Positions 32,092 to 38,747 of a DNA stretch of 38,747 bases are shown here, piece after piece. This DNA comes from DAOTMI01 sp964605545. Lineage in GTDB: Bacteria > Patescibacteriota > Microgenomatia > UBA12405. Numbering within the stretch: the first letter of the stretch is position 1; each line of letters opens with the position of its first letter. The notes beneath the pieces were generated by a model, which was not told where the DNA came from, made no database searches, and worked only from the letters and a program-made list of their open reading frames with translations. Location of the stretch: positions 1 to 38,747 of the forward strand of contig CAZSCX010000003.1 in the NCBI GenBank assembly GCA_964605545.1. Direction: 5' to 3'. Position numbers and translations under genes: made by a program.

Positions 32092-33434
32092 TTTTTTTGA
32101 ACTTTATAGAGTATCCAGGAAGAATTTTTGATAGGCCAAGTTGAGATTGGTTTTGAATTTCTAAAATTATTTATTTCATAGGACGGATCTTGAATTAATT
32201 TGTCCCAAGAGGCATAGCTTAAGAAAAATACTTGATCAATATTTTGATAATCATGATCGGAAGCAGTATCAATTTTTCTTAAACGAAGTAAGTCGCGAAA
32301 TCTTTGGCCTTTGGTATTGGGATCGGGACTGGCAAGGACAGCAATATTGAATTTTGCCTTATCCTGTTTTGATTGAGATTCAATAATATTTGTTATCTCA
32401 TTTATTGCATTAATATTGGTGCTCCAGTCATTTTGAAAAAATATCTTTTTTAAAGAGAAAATGTTACTTAAAATAAGACAAATTAAAAGAAGATTAAATA
32501 TCTTAATTTTATTGGCGTTGATGATGGTAAAAAGGTAAAAGAAAAGAACGGCGGGTAATAAATAATGAGTAAAAATTTCACCTTTTATTAGCATTAGGCC
32601 GAGTAGTTGAAAAATTACAGGAAATAAATATGTAAAATTAATTTTCTTTTTGTTTTTGATTATTAAAAATAAAGATAAAATTAAAAGAATAAAACCAAAT
32701 ATCTGATTATTACCTGAAAGGTAGCTAAAAAAATGTAGGGGTATTTTGTAAATTACGGCCAAATTGAAAGAATGATTGGTGGGTGAAATGGGGCTAAAGA
32801 ATAGGGCTCGACTTAAAAATAAACCAGGAGGATGAGTTAGATCAAAAACAATAAAAGGTAAAATGGCAATAAAAATACCCAAGTAATAATATATTTTTTT
32901 AAAACCGATTCCTAGACTTGAAAAAACAGCATACCAATGATGGTGGATGGTGGCCCCCATAAAAAGACCGGACAATAGATTTAATAGTGGTAAATTAAAA
33001 GTAAAAATTAAGACGGCAAGTGATTGCCAAAAGGGAATAAAATGAGGATTCCAGGCCCAGCGGGAAGATTCTAAAAGAGGAAAACTAATCAGAAATAATA
33101 TGAGTGACAAAGTTAGAGTGGTCTTGTTAATTTTTAGTTTTTTGAGGGCAATAAATAGAATCAATATAGTTAATACACCAAAAAATGCCGTAGCATAGGC
33201 ACTGCTAACTGGACTAAATTTAAAAATGGCAACAAAAGGAAGGGTTAAATAATAAGTGAGAGAAGAAAATATTTTGACTCCGTCTTGAGACATGGGGCCA
33301 ATTAGGGTTAATTTTGGATGAAGGTATAATTCAGACATTCTTACCAAATCACTGGATTCGTCCCAAATAAAACGACTGCTAATGCCTAAATTATAAAAAC
33401 GGCTAAAGATTAAAAGAAGAAAATAAAAGATCAT
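32088..33434 (-). CDS. GT-C membrane glycosyltransferase-like protein
   Basis: 448 residues, polytopic. The first loop has FIWDESSD with the acidic pair D25-E26, then LIGPMSQDGVKIFSSLTYYLTLPFVAIF, matching the layout of the paralogue at 1860-3275 (GDQGRD...IGPPTS...YYYLVAPFLW). About ten hydrophobic segments are followed by a soluble tail of roughly 100 residues containing FNIAVLASPDPNTKGQRFRDLLR, which also parallels the paralogue (FNFALLAKMNYADPYLYFF). Probably a polyprenyl-phosphate-sugar dependent glycosyltransferase. It starts at the comM stop (one-base overlap), so expression is coupled to comM. Confidence 0.75.
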   Translation of the reverse strand: MIFYFLLLIFSRFYNLGISSRFIWDESSDLVRMSELYLHPKLTLIGPMSQDGVKIFSSLTYYLTLPFVAIFKFSPVSSAYATAFFGVLTILILFIALKKLKINKTTLTLSLILFLISFPLLESSRWAWNPHFIPFWQSLAVLIFTFNLPLLNLLSGLFMGATIHHHWYAVFSSLGIGFKKIYYYLGIFIAILPFIVFDLTHPPGLFLSRALFFSPISPTNHSFNLAVIYKIPLHFFSYLSGNNQIFGFILLILSLFLIIKNKKKINFTYLFPVIFQLLGLMLIKGEIFTHYLLPAVLFFYLFTIINANKIKIFNLLLICLILSNIFSLKKIFFQNDWSTNINAINEITNIIESQSKQDKAKFNIAVLASPDPNTKGQRFRDLLRLRKIDTASDHDYQNIDQVFFLSYASWDKLIQDPSYEINNFRNSKPISTWPIKNSSWILYKVQKN

Positions 33435-34966
33435 TATTCACTGCGGACGCGATATTGTAACGATTCGGCAATATGGGCATCGGTAATGATTTCGCTTCCA
33501 GCGAGATCGGCAATAGTCCTGGCGACTTTGATTAAGCGGAAATAAGTGCGGGCAGATAGGGCATATTTGTTGACGGCTTGTTTAAGGAGTAAATTGGCAG
33601 AATCGGATAATTTGGCGAATTCTTTGAGATGAAAATTTTTCATATCGGAATTGGTATGAATATGAGCTAGTTTTTTGAAACGAGCAGATTGAATATTGCG
33701 GGCGGCGATGACTCTTTTTTTGATAATTTCGGAGGATTCCCCTGTCGTTTTGTTTTCACCAAGCATTAGTTTGTTGACATCAACCGAGGGAACATTTAAA
33801 TGTAAATCGATTCTGTCCATAATCGGTCCGGATAATTTCTTTTGATAATTAATTATTTGGTGAGCGGAACATTTACATTCTTTTTTGGGATCGCCAAGAT
33901 AGCCACAAGGGCAAGGATTGGCGGCGGCAACCAAAATAAATTGGGCGGGAAAATCGACACTACCATTGGCACGGGAAATAGTAACGTGACCATCTTCGAG
34001 AGGTTGACGAAGGGCTTCAAGACAAGACCGGTTAAACTCGGGAAATTCGTCCAAAAATAAAACACCACGATGTGATAGAGAAACTTCACCTGGATGAGGG
34101 TTGGTGCCGCCGCCGATTAGAGCGACAGCAGAAACGGTATGATGAGGGCTACGGAAAGGGCGTAATCTAACCAGAGAAGAACCGGCGGGGATATTGCCGG
34201 TGACGGAAAATATTTTGGTAACTTCCAGGCTTTCTTTTTCGGTTAAATTTGGCAAAATACCGGGAATAGCCCGGGACAACATGGTTTTGCCGGCACCGGG
34301 ACTACCCATCATAAATAAATTGTGACCGCCGGCGGCGGTAATTTCCAGAGCTCTCTTGGCTTGGTCTTGACCAAGAATTTCGGAAAAATCAAATTCCGGA
34401 TGAATATCATCCAAAAGTTCTTCGGTGCTAATTACTTTTAATGGTTCGATTAATTTATCTTTTTTTAGATGACGAATAAGAGAATTTAAATTATCGAGAG
34501 GATAAACATTGACATCGCCGATAACGGCGGCTTCGGCGGCACAAAGACGGGGGACAAAAATATTTTTGATACCCATTTCTTTGGCTTGAAGAGCTAACAA
34601 AAAGACACCTTTGGTATGACGAAGACTGCCATCCAGAGATAATTCACCATAAAAATAACTTTTTTCTTTGGGCAAAATTATTTCACCCATACAGGCTAAA
34701 ATTCCGACTGCTATGGGTAAATCGTAACAAGCACCGATTTTTGGTAAATCGGCCGGAGCTAAATTGATGGTAATTTTGGCTTGAGGAAAATCAATATCGG
34801 AATTGATGATGGCGGTTTTGACTCTTTCTTTTGTTTCCTCGGCAGTTTTGGAAACCAGACCGACAATACCAATTCCCGGAAAACCTTTGTGAGCAATGTT
34901 GACTTCGACGTCGATATCAACGGCTTTGAGACCATAATTGGCGACGGAGAGAACCTTGGTTAACAT
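33434..34966 (-). CDS. comM: ComM/YifB family AAA+ ATPase
   Basis: 510 residues, normal length. N-terminal Lon-protease-like domain (FPGIGIVGLVSKTAEETKERVKTAIINS, INLAPADLPKIGACYDLPIAVGIL), then a Mg-chelatase-type AAA+ core with Walker A GSPGAGKT, FRSPHHTVSAVALIGGG, Walker B GVLFLDEFPEF, the CPCGYLGDPKKECKCS zinc-like segment, and a C-terminal helical domain (ALSARTYFRLIKVARTIADLAGSEII). ComM is a hexameric helicase that promotes branch migration during natural transformation. The ATG sits in a 22-bp inverted repeat containing an extended -10 box. Confidence 0.95.
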   Translation of the reverse strand: MLTKVLSVANYGLKAVDIDVEVNIAHKGFPGIGIVGLVSKTAEETKERVKTAIINSDIDFPQAKITINLAPADLPKIGACYDLPIAVGILACMGEIILPKEKSYFYGELSLDGSLRHTKGVFLLALQAKEMGIKNIFVPRLCAAEAAVIGDVNVYPLDNLNSLIRHLKKDKLIEPLKVISTEELLDDIHPEFDFSEILGQDQAKRALEITAAGGHNLFMMGSPGAGKTMLSRAIPGILPNLTEKESLEVTKIFSVTGNIPAGSSLVRLRPFRSPHHTVSAVALIGGGTNPHPGEVSLSHRGVLFLDEFPEFNRSCLEALRQPLEDGHVTISRANGSVDFPAQFILVAAANPCPCGYLGDPKKECKCSAHQIINYQKKLSGPIMDRIDLHLNVPSVDVNKLMLGENKTTGESSEIIKKRVIAARNIQSARFKKLAHIHTNSDMKNFHLKEFAKLSDSANLLLKQAVNKYALSARTYFRLIKVARTIADLAGSEIITDAHIAESLQYRVRSE

Positions 34967-34981
34967 GTAATTATGTTAACA
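34959..34981 (-). promoter_or_regulatory. comM promoter embedded in a perfect inverted repeat
   Basis: GTTAACAT, six bases, ATGTTAAC (34959-34980; 8-bp perfect arms). On the minus strand it holds TGT TAACAT (34973-34981), an extended -10 box six bases before the comM ATG at 34966, which itself lies in the second arm. A dimeric regulator bound here would block both transcription and initiation. Confidence 0.5.
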
Positions 34982-35009
34982 CAAATTTTCTATTTAAATC
35001 TCCTTCTTC

Positions 35010-35057
35010 AAATCCCCCGTCAGCCTAGGCTGACTGCCCCCTTCGACAGAAGGGGGC
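35010..35057 (+). repeat. Full double-hairpin repeat between comM and higA
   Basis: AAATCCCCC; perfect 16-bp palindrome GTCAGCCTAGGCTGAC (35019-35034); outer hairpin GCCCCCTTC, loop GACA, GAAGGGGGC (35036-35057). A degenerate start (AAATCTCC, 34996-35003) precedes it. In the outer stem TTT/AAA of other copies is TTC/GAA here, a paired change. Confidence 0.8.
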
Positions 35058-35067
35058 CTAATTTTAA

Positions 35068-35364
35068 TTACATAGTAATACTCAGTTTTGTACCAAGACC
35101 AGAAGCGATACGTTTGAGAAGATCGATAGAGGGATTAAATTCGGTGTTTTCTAGCCGAGAAATTACAGCTTGAGTGGTATTGGCGCGTTTGGCTAATTCT
35201 TGTTGAGAAATTTTCTTTTCAATTCTTTGTTTAATAATTGATTTGGACAGTTCGCGTTCAACACGTGACTCATCCCAGATTTTTTTGAATTCAGGATCTT
35301 TTAAACTTTCTCTAAAATATTTATCAAAAGAACCTAATTTTGCTTTTTTATTTTTGGTATTCAT
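35068..35364 (-). CDS. HTH (XRE-type) antitoxin, HigA-like
   Basis: 98 residues. The C-terminal half is a Cro/C1-type helix-turn-helix (KQRIEKKISQQELAKRANTTQAVISRLENTEFNPSIDLLKRIASGLG), and the N-terminal half (DKYFRESLKDPEFKKIWDESRVERELSK) is typical of HigA-type antitoxins that wrap a RelE-fold toxin. It lies 30 nt downstream of the toxin gene, the toxin-first order of higBA modules. It has a separate near-consensus promoter with an 8-bp inverted repeat, fitting autoregulation. Confidence 0.88.
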   Translation of the reverse strand: MNTKNKKAKLGSFDKYFRESLKDPEFKKIWDESRVERELSKSIIKQRIEKKISQQELAKRANTTQAVISRLENTEFNPSIDLLKRIASGLGTKLSITM

Positions 35365-35370
35365 AGTTGT

Positions 35371-35398
35371 ATTATATCTTTTAGGATATAATTGTCAA
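35371..35398 (-). promoter_or_regulatory. Antitoxin promoter with operator-like palindrome
   Basis: TTGACA (35393-35398), 16-bp spacer, TATAAT (35371-35376), six bases to the ATG at 35364. The spacer and -10 are covered by a perfect inverted repeat, ATTATATC and GATATAAT around six bases (35371-35392), the expected kind of site for a dimeric HigA. The -35 overlaps the toxin stop codon. Confidence 0.7.
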
Positions 35399-35724
35399 GG
35401 GAGTTGATTAAGTCTTTTTAAAGCAATTTTTATTTCTTTGAGAGGAGTTTTCATTGATTTCTTCTTGAATGCATGTAGTAGAATTACCAAATCATCTTTT
35501 TTGGTGGCGAATAATATTCGAGAACTGTTTTTGCCCATAATTCTTATTTCCCATAATGGTAATTTTGTTAATCTTTTGATATTTGGAATTACAGAAATTA
35601 GACCGTAATTTTTTATATTATTAATAATAATTAATGCCTTATTTTTAACTTGTATATTATTATCAAGAAAATCGGTAACTGGGCTTTGTCCTCGATGATC
35701 AATAAAATATTTGATTGTTGTCAT
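35395..35724 (-). CDS. RelE-fold toxin, HigB/Gp49-like
   Basis: 109 residues. The pattern YFIDHRGQSPVTDFL...IKRLTKLPLWEIRI...SRILFATKKDDLVILLHAFKKKSMKTPLKEIKIALKRL matches the phage-derived Gp49-like/HigB toxin family: ribosome-dependent mRNA interferases with a RelE fold and the KKxxKTP motif. Activity would be neutralised by the HTH protein downstream. Its own promoter lies immediately upstream. Ends in TGA. The module is flanked by the LamG gene and a dispersed repeat. Confidence 0.85.
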   Translation of the reverse strand: MTTIKYFIDHRGQSPVTDFLDNNIQVKNKALIIINNIKNYGLISVIPNIKRLTKLPLWEIRIMGKNSSRILFATKKDDLVILLHAFKKKSMKTPLKEIKIALKRLNQLP

Positions 35725-35729
35725 AAATA

Positions 35730-35758
35730 AATGTAAACCGAATAAAATACGAAGTCAA
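35730..35758 (-). promoter_or_regulatory. Toxin gene promoter
   Basis: TTGACT (35753-35758), 17-bp spacer, TACATT (35730-35735), then five bases to the ATG at 35724, predicting a leaderless transcript. Confidence 0.6.
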
Positions 35759-35761
35759 GAT

Positions 35762-38707
35762 TTATCTAAAGTTCACTGCCCCGCCGTTGTAGACCTGTTT
35801 GACCTGTTCGCTAGTTAGGGCATAATTATAAATCCGTACATCATCGACTAGACCGTTAGTATAACCACCATTTCCTCTTTGTCCAATATAAATATATCCT
35901 GTGTTGGTCACATAGGGAGTTGAACTACTACTCATGGTAGTTCCATTATTAGATAAAACACCATCTAAATATATATTCCAAGAACCTGATCCATTACTTG
36001 TTGCTGTTACATGGTGCCAGCCAGAAGAAGCATTTCCACTAGTTACTTGTTTAACTGCACCATTTCCAGCTTCTTGAATATAAAATATTCTATCTCCACC
36101 ACCTGAAGTTTCATTCCCCAATCCCAGTTGAATATTTGTTGTACCATTGGCAAAAGAGACAATTCTATGATATACACTATTTAATACTGATGATGGAGTA
36201 TCGTCTTTTACCCAAAGTGATATAGAGTATGCAGATCCAATTAAATTGAGAAGATTAGTCGAAGAAGCATAAGCGAAATCATCTGTTCCGTCGAAACTCA
36301 TGGCGGAGTTTATTTTGCCGGTGGAGCCGTTGCTCCAGGCGGTGGTATCACCGGCACCGCAGGTGCCGAGGGAGACTTGGGAGCCGCCGGCGCCAATAGT
36401 AATAGTACCGGTGTTGCCTAGACCGCTGGCATCGTGGACAATATTGCCTTCACATTCGTCCATTTTCCAATGGGCAATTGGTGCACCCTTGTTGTAATCA
36501 TATGCAATTTGTGCCGGTGTCCGGGCATAGTTGTAGATACGAAAATTATCAATAAGCCCATTAAATGGAAAATTTGCAGAAGATGCTTGATATATACCAA
36601 TATATGAATCGCCAGTGGATACACCGACGGCAGTATTAACATAAGTATCGGTATCCTTTAGTTGTCCATTTACAAAAGTATTAACTGTTTTTGTACCTAA
36701 ATTATGATTAATACTGACATGTGTCCATTGATTTATAGGTAAACTTGTTCCTAGGGTTAGAATAGTATATCCAGAACCATTAGTATAATGATAACTAATA
36801 TTGTTACTTCCATTCATAAAATGTATCCAAGAATAACCTACAGTTGAGGATTGGTCGCCACGATTATAAATAGTAGGAAAAGATTTATTATTAAATGAAA
36901 AAGGTTTAATCCAAAATGAATAAGATACTGAGTCGTTTTCTGTGAAATTTAAACTAGAGGGATTATTTATTTTGACATAGTCGTCAGTACCATCAAATTT
37001 CATACTTTTTCCAATTTTTCCTTGAGCCCAAATTGGGGCGGCGTTTCCAGCGCCTAATACACCATTATTACTNNNNNNNNNNNNNNNNNNNNNNNNNNNN
37101 NNNNNNNNNNNNNNNNNNNNNNNNNNNNNNNNNNNNNNNNNNNNNNNNNNNNNNNNNNNNNNNNNNNNNNNNGTGCCGCCGATGTTGACATTTCCACCTT
37201 GGGCAGCCGCAATATTTGCTTTGCCGGCGTTGTAGTCTTGTTTGATTTGAGTAGCGGTACGGGCATAGGCGTAAAGTTTTACGTCATCAAGTTTTCCTGA
37301 TTTCAACTCAGTATTACTGTATCGTGACATAAGATTAATATTGTCAGTGAAGTTTGAACTAGCTTCAAAATATAAATGAACCCATTGATCTTGAGGTATA
37401 CTACTCCAATTTTTGGCTGTTTCTATACCATTAACATACATTTTTGACCAAGCAGCTCCCACTGCTGCCGTATAAACATAGCCATTAGTTAATCCAGTTC
37501 TGGCATCAAAAAGATAACGGCTACTAGATTGGCCAGAATTTAAATATGCCCACATAGAAATTGATTTGGCACCGGTAACTGATGGTAAAACTAAAAAATT
37601 AGAAGTCCCGTTAAAAGATAAACAACTACCAGCAATACAATTTTCTGAAGTTAACCAACTTGGAGCAGTGGAACCAGCACCAAAGGCTCCATGATTTTGA
37701 TTTGATGAACTGTCGTAAATTGTTGTCCCCACGCCTTCGTCAAATTTCCAATAAGCGATGGGGGCGGGGGATTGTTCTTCGGTAGAAATACTATGTATCG
37801 GTTCTGATGAAATTATATTTGCACCAGGATAACCATAAATTTCTAGTTCTCCAAGCATAACCCAGCCGTTTCTTCCAAAAATAAATTTAGTATATTTTGA
37901 ATAAGTGTCATTGGTGGCATTAATAGTAATCCATTGTTCAGTATTTGAATATGAACTACCTGTCCCAACAGTTGCATAAGTAGAATTATCGATAGATGAC
38001 TGAATTGTTGCAAAAGTAGGTATATTAATACCACCTGCTCCCCCTCCTCCGGCATAAACTTTAAAATATGAAAGAACTGACTTTTTGGGTAAATTTACAA
38101 TTATCTCGGGATTGGTGGTGCTCCAACCTACTGTTGCTTCAGTAGTTTGATAAAGTTGTTCACGTGTAGAACCATTGGTTAACTGAGTTCCTCCAGTATC
38201 GGGATAGGAAACATGTGGTGCAGAAGCAACACTATATGTTGCCCCGAGAGATAATTTTTGTAATGGCCCGAAAGCTTTAGAAACATCCGATATACTTGTG
38301 GCGGTGGAATTGCCGTAATATAGGTATATTTTGGTACCAGTAGTGTTTACTTTTGGCATTTTTACCCAAATTTTTGTATCAGTAGTCTGATTACAGCCGG
38401 GATTGTTTTCCTCTATCCAATGATTAAGTAATTTTCCATTTTGATCGGTAAAACGGATATCGTCACAATCTGATTGCATTTTGCCGGCGGCTATAAGAGC
38501 CGAAGTGCCGATATCTACTGAAACTTGAAAATCTGTTAGGGTAGTGGCGCCGGTATAACCAACAGTAATGACTTTACGGTACTGCCATGAATCGTTGAAC
38601 CAGGCTGAAACTTTTTTGGCTGATTGTTGAATGCGCAAGAGGCCGACGATGCCGATAAGGAGGACAACGATAATGGTTAAAAGTGACTTAAAGCTAAATT
38701 TTTCCAT
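35762..38707 (-). CDS. Large DUF2341/LamG multidomain surface protein (spans an assembly gap)
   Basis: About 981 residues including 34 unknown. N-terminal membrane segment (about 8-26), DUF2341 domain (about 38-140, WQYRKVITV...IYLYYGNS), a discoidin-like beta region (about 150-295) and three LamG/concanavalin-like domains (about 318-495, 545-725 and 730-975). Each LamG begins with a YWKFDEG or HWKMDEC-type strand and ends with DDVKLYAYART, DNFRIYNYART or DDVRIYNYALT. Such domains bind carbohydrates or proteins at the cell surface. The 100-N gap removes the start of the second LamG; continuity and length there are unproven, although the missing piece should be about this size. No sortase signal at the C-terminus. 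Confidence 0.8.
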   Translation of the reverse strand: MEKFSFKSLLTIIVVLLIGIVGLLRIQQSAKKVSAWFNDSWQYRKVITVGYTGATTLTDFQVSVDIGTSALIAAGKMQSDCDDIRFTDQNGKLLNHWIEENNPGCNQTTDTKIWVKMPKVNTTGTKIYLYYGNSTATSISDVSKAFGPLQKLSLGATYSVASAPHVSYPDTGGTQLTNGSTREQLYQTTEATVGWSTTNPEIIVNLPKKSVLSYFKVYAGGGGAGGINIPTFATIQSSIDNSTYATVGTGSSYSNTEQWITINATNDTYSKYTKFIFGRNGWVMLGELEIYGYPGANIISSEPIHSISTEEQSPAPIAYWKFDEGVGTTIYDSSSNQNHGAFGAGSTAPSWLTSENCIAGSCLSFNGTSNFLVLPSVTGAKSISMWAYLNSGQSSSRYLFDARTGLTNGYVYTAAVGAAWSKMYVNGIETAKNWSSIPQDQWVHLYFEASSNFTDNINLMSRYSNTELKSGKLDDVKLYAYARTATQIKQDYNAGKANIAAAQGGNVNIGGXXXXXXXXXXXXXXXXXXXXXXXXXXXXXXXXXXSNNGVLGAGNAAPIWAQGKIGKSMKFDGTDDYVKINNPSSLNFTENDSVSYSFWIKPFSFNNKSFPTIYNRGDQSSTVGYSWIHFMNGSNNISYHYTNGSGYTILTLGTSLPINQWTHVSINHNLGTKTVNTFVNGQLKDTDTYVNTAVGVSTGDSYIGIYQASSANFPFNGLIDNFRIYNYARTPAQIAYDYNKGAPIAHWKMDECEGNIVHDASGLGNTGTITIGAGGSQVSLGTCGAGDTTAWSNGSTGKINSAMSFDGTDDFAYASSTNLLNLIGSAYSISLWVKDDTPSSVLNSVYHRIVSFANGTTNIQLGLGNETSGGGDRIFYIQEAGNGAVKQVTSGNASSGWHHVTATSNGSGSWNIYLDGVLSNNGTTMSSSSTPYVTNTGYIYIGQRGNGGYTNGLVDDVRIYNYALTSEQVKQVYNGGAVNFR
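37073..37172. other. Assembly gap (100 N)
   Basis: Exactly 100 undetermined bases, the usual placeholder for a gap of unknown size. It falls at the start of the second of three similar LamG domains, so collapse of repeats during assembly is the likely cause. Confidence 0.95.
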
Positions 38708-38709
38708 TA

Positions 38710-38747
38710 AAATCCCCTTCCCCCGCCGTTGCGGGGGCTTTCCCCTT
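38710..38747 (+). repeat. Hairpin repeat upstream of the LamG gene, cut by window end
   Basis: AAATCCCC (38710-38717), a perfect hairpin CCCCCGC/GCGGGGG with loop CGTT (38720-38737), then CTTTCCCCTT, probably the start of the outer hairpin, which runs off the window. Confidence 0.6.

Noticed and set aside
34973..35173. Plus-strand open frame of 66 codons upstream of comM and over higA
   Set aside because: It runs through the hairpin repeat and antisense to the antitoxin gene; the peptide has no protein-like pattern and the frame is open by chance.
35365..35394. Small RNA between toxin and antitoxin genes (type I or III TA)
   Set aside because: The 30-bp space is explained by a promoter and an operator-like palindrome; both partners are proteins of known TA families.

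Overview
AT-rich bacterial chromosome fragment, tightly packed, with many 1-50 nt gene overlaps. Together the following suggest a Patescibacteria/CPR genome, probably of the Microgenomates type: a DUF5665-like membrane protein, a sortase with a DUF11/IPRTG substrate, multiple GT-C/GT2 glycosyltransferase pairs, DUF2341/LamG surface protein, ComM and DprA, stripped-down Rel and UvrC proteins, and an archaeal/eukaryal-type TyrRS. UGA is an ordinary stop (greA and prfB end in TGA and a UGA-specific RF2 is present), so this is not a UGA-recoding lineage. The lineage call is inference; no rRNA or tRNA gene lies in the window.

Layout. 1-3988 (minus): four envelope glycosylation genes, two polytopic GT-C enzymes each paired with a GT2 polyprenyl-phosphate sugar synthase-like gene. 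4058-4675 (plus): secreted DUF11 protein with a sortase signal. 4672-11149 (minus): PPIase lipoprotein, thioredoxin-like protein, small membrane protein, prfB, LytR-CpsA-Psr protein, a membrane-anchored protein, ftsE, ftsX and a coiled-coil M23 peptidase whose catalytic halves are in swapped order. 11200-13023 (plus): typA. 13024-22855 (minus): greA, lysS, HD phosphohydrolase, GNAT, serS, uvrB, secA, DHH phosphoesterase, DUF5665. 22962-26050 (plus): sortase, Rel-like protein, tyrS. 25974-30250 (minus): secreted unknown, uvrC, uvrA. 30301-30922: hairpin repeats flanking a DUF559 nuclease gene. 30942-32091 (plus): yraN, dprA. 32088-34966 (minus): GT-C and comM. 35068-35724: HigBA-like toxin-antitoxin. 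35762-38707: large LamG surface protein containing a 100-N assembly gap.

The genes form coherent sets: cell-wall remodelling and surface display (FtsEX plus M23, LCP, sortase plus substrate, glycosyltransferases), nucleotide-excision repair (uvrA, uvrB, uvrC), translation (RF2, TypA, three aminoacyl-tRNA synthetases) and natural transformation (dprA, comM).

Two patterns cut across the genes. First, at least 16 genes have a -10 hexamer, usually with a TGn extension, ending 5-8 nt before the start codon, so their mRNAs should be leaderless; this also fixes several start codons (secA, lysS, tyrS). Second, a dispersed GC-rich hairpin repeat (AAATCCCCC, a variable palindrome, then a CCCCCTTTGACAAAAGGGGG-type hairpin) occurs at least seven times. 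Two inverted copies bracket the DUF559 gene and one lies in frame inside uvrA. No CRISPR array, rRNA, tRNA, convincing intrinsic terminator or riboswitch was seen. No gene-free stretch exceeds 300 bases; the longest, 30251-30457, is filled with repeats.
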